5,661 nt of DNA, taken from contig NZ_LLZN01000110.1 of the NCBI RefSeq assembly GCF_001509795.1, positions 1 to 5,661 of the forward strand, read 5' to 3'. The position numbers and the translations under genes were made by a program. The stretch is from Streptomyces sp. NRRL WC-3605. GTDB taxonomy: Bacteria > Actinomycetota > Actinomycetes > Streptomycetales > Streptomycetaceae. This document shows, in pieces, positions 1 to 5,001 of this stretch (the stretch's first letter is position 1; each line of letters begins with the position of its first letter). The notes below the pieces were generated by a model. It made no database searches, had not been told where the DNA came from, and saw only the letters and a program-made list of their open reading frames with translations.

Positions 1-1
1 G

Positions 2-199
2 ACGACGCCCACCGAGGACGTGCCGACGGAGAACGGCGGTGTCTACGTCATGGCCACGTACAAGAAGCGGGGCTGGATCCTGAACGCCCGGCACAGCAGC
101 ATGCACCGTTGGGTCGAATCCACCGCCATGGCGACGAAGGAGTCCTGTTTCGACAGCCTCACCGACGAAGAGACGGGCATCCTGGAGGACGTGGACTGA
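2..199 (+). CDS. C-terminal end of an unidentified protein (cut by the window edge)
   Basis: An open frame enters from the left edge and ends at TGA 197-199, giving 65 visible residues that end in the acidic tail 'DEETGILEDVD'. Codons mostly end in G or C, as expected for a real actinomycete gene. An ATG at 50 lies in frame, but no convincing ribosome binding site precedes it and the frame is open all the way to the edge, so a truncated longer gene is the better reading. I see no catalytic or metal-binding motif. I do not recognise the family. The next gene in the same direction is over 500 bases away and a terminator-like hairpin lies between, so this gene probably ends its own transcript. 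Confidence 0.5.
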   Translation, partial: TTPTEDVPTENGGVYVMATYKKRGWILNARHSSMHRWVESTAMATKESCFDSLTDEETGILEDVD

Positions 200-229
200 C
201 ATACATCGATGCGCGTGTCGTTCAAGGCC

Positions 230-254
230 GCTGCCGCCGCCACCCCGCGGCAGC
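230..254 (+). terminator. Hairpin downstream of the first gene, probable terminator
   Basis: GCTGCCGC (230-237) pairs perfectly with GCGGCAGC (247-254) across a 9-base loop. It starts 31 bases after the stop at 197-199. No T-run follows, which is common for terminators in high-GC actinomycetes. Position and stem strength support intrinsic termination, but this is a structural inference. Confidence 0.45.
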
Positions 255-745
255 ACTGTCGGCACCTGGACCGGGCCCGCGCGCAACGACAGGCAGCCGC
301 ATCCACACAGGGGGACGCGGGGGCCGGCGACAAGCGGGCTGACTTCAGGCGGCGACGGTGCCAAGGGCCCGCGCGTCCATGACTGGCGGCGGTCCAGCTC
401 CGGTGATCGCGGGCGGCCGGGCGCCGTGCAACTGGACCAGCTGTCCTGGGACACCTTATGGCGGGAGGGGCCGCACCCACAGATGAGGCGGCGCGCCTCG
501 CCCGCGTCCGGCTGTGCCCAGACAGGGAGGTGAGGCCCCCGGGGCGCGGCCGGGATCAAGCACACGTTTTGTGCGCGCCTCGTCCCATTCCTGGCCCCGG
601 TGTGCCCTCGAGGCGGCGGGTCCGCTCCGGTGCACCGCCGCATCTGCGGGGCAGCCCCGCTCGTGTCTTCTGCCTGCCTAACCGGCGGCCGCCGCACGGT
701 ACGGCTCATCGACACCACCGACGGCCTGGTGCCGTCCCACGGGGC
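255..745. other. Stretch without a convincing gene
   Basis: Open frames exist on both strands, as they do by chance in GC-rich DNA. None combines a plausible start, a ribosome binding site and consistent G/C third positions, and their translations are Arg/Pro/Ala-rich with no recognisable motif. Two structured spots stand out. A 6-bp stem GCGGGG/CCCCGC with a 3-base loop lies at 646-660. A 12-bp perfect palindrome, CGGCGGCCGCCG, lies at 683-694, about 65 bases upstream of the next start. The region could be leader or regulatory DNA for the gene at 759, or decayed sequence. I could not identify a promoter. Confidence 0.4.
683..694. repeat. 12-bp perfect palindrome upstream of the gene at 759
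   Basis: CGGCGGCCGCCG reads the same on both strands and lies 64 bases before the ATG at 759. It could be an operator for a dimeric regulator, but in DNA this GC-rich such a palindrome can arise by chance. Confidence 0.25.
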
Positions 746-750
746 AGGAG
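746..750 (+). promoter_or_regulatory. Ribosome binding site of the gene at 759
   Basis: AGGAG lies 8 bases before the ATG. It fixes the start at 759 rather than at the in-frame ATG at 600. Confidence 0.55.
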
Positions 751-758
751 CTGAACCC

Positions 759-1088
759 ATGACTACCCCAACCACCAACACGGCGACGGCCGCGGACGCT
801 GGCCTGATGAGCACAAACGAGGCCCTGGGGCTCGCCGACCCCTTTACCCCCTTCGGTTTCACCCCGGACCGATTCGCGGAGATCTGCCTCTACCGCTGCT
901 TGGACTGCCGCGCCCGGGGGCCGGTCGGCCGGGCTTTGCTCGGCGGGCAAATGAAGGCTTCATGGCAACTATGCGCCGAGTGGCTATCAGCCTGGGGTGA
1001 GTCAAGCGAGTGCGGGGGAGTGCCCGAAGCCCAGTCGCCGTACTTGGTCCACAGGGGCCCCGTGCTGGCGTTCCGGAGTATGGAGTGA
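759..1088 (+). CDS. Small unidentified protein with a Cys cluster, possibly 3'-truncated
   Basis: The ATG at 759 is chosen because AGGAG (746-750) sits 8 bases before it; in-frame positions further upstream lack such a site. The product is 109 residues. Residues 1-20 are Thr/Ala-rich and probably disordered. Residues 25-75 look folded and include 'FTPDRFAEICLYRCLDC', which places Cys 43, 47 and 50 as CxxxCxxC, with Cys 72 in 'WQLCAEW'. Third positions are strongly G/C up to about codon 63 and then become irregular, and the last 30 residues look unlike a natural ending. The original gene may therefore have been truncated or frameshifted around 950-1000, close to the transposase remnant that follows. 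I do not recognise the family. The Cys cluster could bind metal, but a fourth well-placed ligand is not obvious. Confidence 0.5.
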   Translation: MTTPTTNTATAADAGLMSTNEALGLADPFTPFGFTPDRFAEICLYRCLDCRARGPVGRALLGGQMKASWQLCAEWLSAWGESSECGGVPEAQSPYLVHRGPVLAFRSME

Positions 1089-1226
1089 GCGCTTAGAAGG
1101 CGCCTGGTGTATCTCGTGGCGCACCTTTGCTGACCTGGATCTCTTCTCGCGCTGGGTGTCTGATCGACCGGCGTTCGGCACGCATTCGACACGGGTCAGA
1201 TGCAGGGCTAGGACGTTTCCTCTGGA

Positions 1227-1364
1227 TCACCGAGTGGACCAGATGAAGACGCCCGGAATGTGCAGTGCGGCCACGTAGACGGTGGCGGTCTTGTCGTATC
1301 GAGTGGCAAGGCCGCGCCACTGCTTGAGTTTGTTCATGCACCGCTCGACGGTGTTGCGCTGAGG
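1227..1364 (-). pseudogene. IS5-type transposase, C-terminal remnant
   Basis: Read on the minus strand from 1364 to the stop at 1229-1227, the frame gives 45 residues beginning 'PQRNTVERCMNKLKQWRG' and continuing 'LATRYDKTATVYVAAL'. This is the characteristic end of IS5-superfamily (IS427-like) DDE transposases. The Glu in 'NTVER' is the third catalytic acid, and the 'RLKQWRG.ATRYDK' block follows it in intact members. Upstream of about 1364 the frame loses resemblance and stops at 1419-1421. The first two catalytic Asp residues and most of the roughly 250-residue protein are therefore missing. I found no clear terminal inverted repeat. The fragment is non-functional and marks past insertion and deletion here. 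It should be grouped as a mobile-element relic. Confidence 0.85.
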
Positions 1365-1603
1365 GGCAACGAATGAACTGGACACATCCGCCCTCACCCC
1401 GCCCGGCCGTCTCCCCCTTCACGTAGGGGTGGTTACGGTTGAGAATCTGTGAACCCTCCTGAACCTGCCGTGTCGAACAGGAAGATCCGGACACACATGG
1501 GCCCTGCGCGATGTGAGGGTGCGTCCCGACACAGCACCGGGTGCAGACGCATCACGCATGGCACTTTTGAACTGGCCGGATCATTCTGGTGGGCGGGCAT
1601 CCC

Positions 1604-1625
1604 GCGCGGCCCGACGGGGCCGTGC
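1604..1625. repeat. Strong GC-rich inverted repeat (hairpin)
   Basis: GCGCGGCCC (1604-1612) pairs with GGGCCGTGC (1617-1625) over a 4-base loop, giving nine pairs with one G-U on the plus-strand RNA. The stem could terminate transcription, but no intact gene ends beside it, so its job is unknown. Confidence 0.4.
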
Positions 1626-1792
1626 ACGGTTCAGCGGTGAGGCGGCGTAACCCCGCCAACCGCCCCGGCAGCGCGGCGGGACTCCGCCGCAGCAGTGATC
1701 ACCCGTGTCCGCAGGCCGCCGGCCGGAAGGACATTGCAATCAGGCGCCGCAGCCGGTCCGTTGCGGCATCGGCTGCACCAGGCCAGGCAGGC

Positions 1793-1809
1793 CTTCCCGC
1801 CGCGGGAAG
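1793..1809. repeat. 17-bp palindrome with a single central base
   Basis: CTTCCCGC (1793-1800) and GCGGGAAG (1802-1809) are perfect reverse complements around one C. The near-absence of a spacer is more like a dimeric protein-binding site than an RNA hairpin. No adjacent intact gene shows what it would control. Confidence 0.35.
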
Positions 1810-1972
1810 AAGCCCGGCGCGGGCACGACGGCGCCAAGCACCCGACCGGAGACTCACTGCGATGCCCGGCCTTCCTTGACGGTCCTTCATCGGCTTCGGC
1901 GACGCGCTGCTCCCAGACGGCCTCGGCACGGGGGCGCTGAAGGACCAGGCCGACTTCGCCCACGGCCGTTGC

Positions 1973-1991
1973 TTCGCCCGGGAAGGGCGAA
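1973..1991. repeat. Inverted repeat, small hairpin
   Basis: TTCGCCC (1973-1979) pairs with GGGCGAA (1985-1991) over the loop GGGAA. It has terminator-like geometry, but it is not followed by a T-run and is not clearly attached to an intact gene. Confidence 0.35.
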
Positions 1992-2493
1992 CCGAGCGAT
2001 CTGAACCGGGGTATGCGCGGCTGCCTGCCACCGCGGGGCGGCGCTCTTCACACATGGCCCTGCGCGTATCGGTCTGTTAGGGGAGGCCTTTCGTGAACGC
2101 GTCGGCCTGGCCCGGTGGCTGGACACTCCAACGAGCCGCCAGCTGAGCATGCTGCCGGTCCCTCCGTGGGCGCCAGTGCGCGAACGAGTGATCGGAGCAG
2201 GACCGCATCCGGGGAGGGCTGGTGCGCGCTGCTCCCGGATGCCATCCGCAGAAGGAGCGGGCGTGGTGCTGGTGTATTGACGTGGGGTCAGAAGCTCGAC
2301 GGCGGGCCTGGACCCGGATGTTCGCGGCGTTGCGTTCCTTCGGCCGGTGTGCAGGATCCGCAGATGGTCGGGCCCGGCGGGATCGCGGTCGGGGATCTGG
2401 ACCGGCGGCCAGGCTCATGGCCGAACGCCGATGCCGGGCGGCGGGAGAACCGCGTCGGCCCCGCGAGTGCCGTCGGCGGGGACGTGCGACCAA

Positions 2494-2520
2494 CGTGGGC
2501 CGGTGCCCGCCCGGCCCACG
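2494..2520 (-). terminator. 10-bp GC hairpin, probable terminator of the minus-strand gene
   Basis: CGTGGGCCGG (2494-2503) is perfectly complementary to CCGGCCCACG (2511-2520) with a 7-base loop. It is the strongest stem found in the window. On the minus strand it begins 31 bases after the stop codon that ends at 2552, where a terminator is expected. It is followed there by TTGG rather than a full T-run. It could also stop plus-strand transcription from the left. Confidence 0.55.
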
Positions 2521-2551
2521 AGGCCACCGGGGCGGCCAACTGCACGGCTGC

Positions 2552-3007
2552 TCACCCAGATCTGCCCCTCGCCGAGCGGTTGTCAGGGCCTTGCCGACGT
2601 AGAAGCGTCAACAACCTGCTGCGGTCATGCCGGGAGGACAGTGCTGCACCCGATCCGTACAGTCGCTCGATGGCTTCCACGATCAGGACACGGGCGTCGG
2701 CCCCGTGCACGGCCATGCTCCGCAGCCGCTCGAACACCTTTATGGGCAAGACGATCTCGGACGACTGGGTCACCAGGGGCGGGCAGCAGCCAAATGGGGG
2801 GCGTCCTGGGGGCAGTTGTGACGGCAGGCGACGCAGCGCGCGACGCAGTCCGGGCGGGGCGGTGACGCCAGGGGATCCGGCGTCACGGGGCCGGAAGAGT
2901 GCGAACGCGAAGACGGGGCGAGGGATGAGCAAGGTTGCGAAAATGCCGCTGAGCACCAGAAGGCGCACTCTGGCGTGACGTGCTACCTGGCGCGCGTGCA
3001 CGGGCAT
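2552..3007 (-). CDS. Unidentified protein with a membrane-like N-terminus and possible ribbon-helix-helix-like C-terminal segment
   Basis: The minus-strand frame from ATG 3007-3005 to TGA 2554-2552 encodes 151 residues. Codons mostly end in G or C from about residue 10 to 120, which supports real coding, and a strong hairpin follows the stop. Residues 14-38 ('VRLLVLSGIFATLLIPRPVF' onward) form a hydrophobic stretch after a basic start, compatible with a signal anchor. Residues 45-78 are Pro/Arg-rich. Residues 84-117 read 'EIVLPIKVFERLRSMAVHGA' and then 'DARVLIVEAIERLY'. This strand followed by two helices recalls ribbon-helix-helix DNA-binding proteins, but the match is by eye and weak. The last 30 residues have poorer codon usage, so the true end may be disturbed. 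No good ribosome binding site precedes the ATG, so the start is uncertain. It is divergent from the protease gene, with only 52 bases between the starts, and could be a local regulator; that is inference. Confidence 0.42.
   Translation of the reverse strand: MPVHARQVARHARVRLLVLSGIFATLLIPRPVFAFALFRPRDAGSPGVTAPPGLRRALRRLPSQLPPGRPPFGCCPPLVTQSSEIVLPIKVFERLRSMAVHGADARVLIVEAIERLYGSGAALSSRHDRSRLLTLLRRQGPDNRSARGRSG
2862..2886. repeat. 8-bp perfect inverted repeat inside the minus-strand gene
   Basis: GTGACGCC (2862-2869) and GGCGTCAC (2879-2886) flank a 9-base spacer containing GGATCC. It lies within codons 41-49 of the minus-strand frame and about 175 bases upstream of the protease start. It could be a binding site or a hairpin insulating the operon from upstream transcription; position alone does not decide. 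Confidence 0.35.
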
Positions 3008-3059
3008 GCGCGAGTAGTCTGGAGTTACGCAGGGGGGCGCATGGGTTGGCGGTGGGGCC

Positions 3060-3941
3060 GTGACTTCTGACGCCGATACCTTGAAGATCTCCCCGTGTCT
3101 GGACTCTGTTGCATCGCTCATGGCGCGGAGCACAGGTGCGGCCGATCTACGGGTAGGACTTGTGGACGGGCCGGTGATGGTCGGCCATCCGGGTCTCTCC
3201 CATGCGCAGATCACCTGGTCGCGTGCCGATGATGTGGCGGAACAGGACGCGGACGACGCCGCGGCCCTGCATGCCACCTCCACCGCAGGTGTCCTGGTCG
3301 CTGCGCGTGGGTCGGGTGCACTGGGTATCTGCCCGGGGATCACGCTGGTCACCCGTTCCGTCTTCCGTTCTCCGTCGGCGCGTTATGCAGGTTCGGCCAC
3401 CTGGACAGCGCTGGCTGACGCGCTGGTCGAGCTCGCGGACGCGGGTGCACGCATAGTCAATATGAGTCTTTCGCTTGCAGCGGGTGTCTCCAACGAACGC
3501 CGCGCCGTGCAGGATGCGCTCGATTACACGTCCGCGCGCGGTGTGATCGTGGTGGCGGCCGCCGGCAACGAGGGGGCAATCAACAGCACGGTTGTCACGC
3601 GTCACCGGTCAGTTCTCCCGGTTGTGGCGTACAACCTCCAGGGGCGGCCTGGGCGAATGTCCAACCTTGGACGGACGATCGGCCAGCGGGGCGTGGGCGT
3701 GGTGGCCGACGCCATGATGAGCTTGGGCTCGCACGGAAAGCTCCGCTCATTCGGCGGGACCAGCGCGGCAGCTGCCGTCGTCACTGGTGCTGCGGCTCTC
3801 ATCCTGTCCGAGCTTCCCGACACCACGCCCGAAGAACTGATCCGCGCGATGAAGGGAGCGCCGTCGCAGCGCACATCAGTCGTGCCTCCCCTGATGGACG
3901 CCAGACACGCATTCGAGTCTCTGCTCGGAACACGAAGCTGA
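3060..3941 (+). CDS. S8 (subtilisin-like) serine protease, PatA/PatG-like catalytic domain
   Basis: A 293-residue peptidase that should cleave peptide bonds with an Asp-His-Ser triad. Asp36 lies in 'VGLVDGPVMVGHPGL', His71 in 'LHATSTAGVLVA', the oxyanion Asn170 in 'VVAAAGNEG' and Ser235 in 'SFGGTSAAAAVVTGAAALI'. All four active-site residues are present, but the usual HGT around the His is HAT and the usual GTSMAAP around the Ser is GTSAAAA. The 'DGPV...HP' form of the Asp motif is typical of the PatA/PatG proteases that trim cyanobactin precursors. There is no signal peptide, propeptide or membrane segment, so it is probably cytoplasmic and ready-folded. Its length is about one catalytic domain, whereas PatA and PatG carry long C-terminal extensions. 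GTG 3060 is preferred over ATG 3120 because a helix-like segment matching that family precedes the Asp motif, though the GGTGGGG before GTG is very close. It heads a three-gene operon. A general intracellular subtilase is the alternative. Confidence 0.88.
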   Translation: MTSDADTLKISPCLDSVASLMARSTGAADLRVGLVDGPVMVGHPGLSHAQITWSRADDVAEQDADDAAALHATSTAGVLVAARGSGALGICPGITLVTRSVFRSPSARYAGSATWTALADALVELADAGARIVNMSLSLAAGVSNERRAVQDALDYTSARGVIVVAAAGNEGAINSTVVTRHRSVLPVVAYNLQGRPGRMSNLGRTIGQRGVGVVADAMMSLGSHGKLRSFGGTSAAAAVVTGAAALILSELPDTTPEELIRAMKGAPSQRTSVVPPLMDARHAFESLLGTRS

Positions 3942-3950
3942 CAACACCGG

Positions 3951-3979
3951 TCACCGCATCGATCACAGAAAGGCGGTGA
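3951..3979 (+). promoter_or_regulatory. Hairpin overlapping the ribosome binding site of the second operon gene
   Basis: In the 42-base gap, TCACCGC (3951-3957) is perfectly complementary to GCGGTGA (3973-3979), with a 15-base loop. The right arm is part of the purine-rich stretch AAAGGCGGTGAG that should bind the ribosome before ATG 3984. Folding could damp translation of the second gene unless ribosomes leaving the protease gene (stop 3939-3941) open it. The 7-bp stem is moderate, so control is possible rather than shown. Confidence 0.35.
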
Positions 3980-3983
3980 GCTC

Positions 3984-4979
3984 ATGGACGAGCCCACGGT
4001 ATCGACGACCACAATGCCCTCCATCGGGCCCGAACACTCGCCCGAGTCTGCGACCAGCAATGAAGCGGTCTCCTCCCTCGAGGTGTCCGCCCCCGGCGTA
4101 AGCCTTGCATCGTCCGCTGACCCGCCCCCGCCCTCGCACGAGAAGTCCCCCTGCGGCTGCGGTCGAACTGTCCCCGCCTCCGACGTCCCAGGCCGTCCCT
4201 CCGAGGCGTACCCGCCGTTCGTCTATGCGGTGGGCCGGCTCGAGCCCCGCATTCCCAGCCTCGCGATAGAAAAGGAGTTCGCCCAGGCGACCGGCCGCGC
4301 CGAGACAGCCAACCTGACCGACAGGCAAGCGCTGCACACCGTACTGTCGGACCCGCAAAGCCGCTATCTCACCAAGCACCTGTGCTACGTGCTGGTGATC
4401 CAGGGGATCGACACCTACATCCTGCGTCCACGCGATCCCGCGGACTACAGCCTGCTCGTGGACGCCATCGGTCCATCACCGCAGGCAAGCGATCTCCAGG
4501 CGGTCGTCGGCCTGCGAGGTCCCCTCGCCCCGCCCGACTTCTGCAACGGTCTCATGCTCCCGCTCGTGGCGTTCGATCAGATCTACGCCTTCGACACTGA
4601 CTCCCTCGTCGCTGGACTGCCCAAACCGGACGACCTCGACGAGGAGTCGTTCCGGTCGGCCTCTCGGGAGCTTTTCGACCGGGTGATGCAGATCGCCGAC
4701 AACGCCGGCTCGTCAGACGAGCACCGCGCTCTCAACTACTGCGCCGTGCGCTACGCGCAGATCTACGCCAAAACCGCTCATGCCTTTGCATCGGGGCTTG
4801 CCCTCACGGCCATCGAGACGCGCCCGTCGCGGCTCAGCGGCAGCAGGAACATTCAGGACGTGGTGTTCTCCTACACCCATCGAACAACCGACGTGACCGA
4901 GAAGCACTTCGTCCGCGTCGATGTGACAGAAGAGTTCCCCTTCCTCGTCACGAAGCTGTCTCCGTACTACGACCGGTGA
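3984..4979 (+). CDS. Free-standing PatG C-terminal-region-like protein
   Basis: A 331-residue protein with no protease motifs. Residues 1-55 are Ser/Pro/Thr-rich and probably flexible. A short 'SPCGCG' (Cys57, Cys59) follows. A folded region runs from about 78 to the end. It starts 'FVYAVGRLEPRIPSLAIEKE', passes through 'LVIQGIDTYILRPRDPADY', 'VVGLRGPLAPPDFCNGLMLP' and 'VAFDQIYAFD', and ends 'DVVFSYTHRTTDVTEKHFVR' and 'EEFPFLVTKLSPYYDR'. From memory, this pattern, including the 'VYA.G.L' opening and the 'SPYYDR' end, matches the regions that follow the protease domain in PatA/PatG-type cyanobactin proteases (PatG_D and PatG_C in Pfam). Their biochemical role is not established, to my knowledge. 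Here the region is a separate protein 42 bases after a bare protease gene, so the two may work as a complex. The ATG is preceded by AAAGGCGGTGAG. It probably acts in the cytoplasm, with no signal or membrane segment. Confidence 0.75.
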   Translation: MDEPTVSTTTMPSIGPEHSPESATSNEAVSSLEVSAPGVSLASSADPPPPSHEKSPCGCGRTVPASDVPGRPSEAYPPFVYAVGRLEPRIPSLAIEKEFAQATGRAETANLTDRQALHTVLSDPQSRYLTKHLCYVLVIQGIDTYILRPRDPADYSLLVDAIGPSPQASDLQAVVGLRGPLAPPDFCNGLMLPLVAFDQIYAFDTDSLVAGLPKPDDLDEESFRSASRELFDRVMQIADNAGSSDEHRALNYCAVRYAQIYAKTAHAFASGLALTAIETRPSRLSGSRNIQDVVFSYTHRTTDVTEKHFVRVDVTEEFPFLVTKLSPYYDR

Positions 4980-4983
4980 CGAC

Positions 4984-4993
4984 AGGAGGAGGT
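4984..4993 (+). promoter_or_regulatory. Near-ideal ribosome binding site of the Cys-rich gene
   Basis: AGGAGGAGGT ends 8 bases before ATG 5002. It is much stronger than the sites of the two genes upstream and fixes the start of a frame that has no stop inside the window. It suggests the third product is made in larger amounts than its neighbours, as expected for a substrate or structural protein. Confidence 0.7.
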
Positions 4994-5001
4994 CGGTTGA
5001 C

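Larger units (their letters stand above)
1365..2493. other. Long stretch without a convincing gene, probably decayed accessory DNA
   Basis: More than 1.1 kb holds overlapping open frames on both strands, but none has a good start, a ribosome binding site and consistent codon usage together. The most gene-like piece is on the minus strand near 1885-1963. It reads 'GEVGLVLQRPRAEAVWEQ' with mostly G/C third positions for about 25 codons and then degenerates; it may be a relic of a real gene I cannot name. The stretch carries several strong inverted repeats (1604-1625, 1793-1809, 1973-1991). The adjoining transposase remnant and the short coding islands fit a graveyard of old insertions and deletions. 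Confidence 0.45.

Noticed and set aside
458..754. 98-residue plus-strand open frame
   Set aside because: Arg/Pro-rich translation with no motif, no ribosome binding site and uneven third positions. It looks like chance openness in GC-rich DNA.
2077..2493. Minus-strand frame ending 'GQADAFTKGLP', resembling the end of copia-type retrotransposon polyproteins
   Set aside because: Only a few residues resemble that motif. The rest lacks the reverse transcriptase/RNase H pattern, codon usage is irregular, and such elements are not expected in a high-GC bacterium.
2115..2978. 287-residue plus-strand open frame
   Set aside because: Low-complexity Arg/Gly/Pro/Ala translation with no domain. It opposes the minus-strand frame at 2552-3007, whose codon usage is better.
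3015..3020. TAGTCT as a -10 box for the protease operon
   Set aside because: The hexamer is plausible and 40 bases from the GTG, but no -35 element is found at the right distance, so it cannot be separated from chance.
3008..3352. N-terminal extension of the 2552-3007 minus-strand gene to a 266-residue protein
   Set aside because: The extra part lies antisense to the clearly coding start of the subtilase gene and shows no independent motif.
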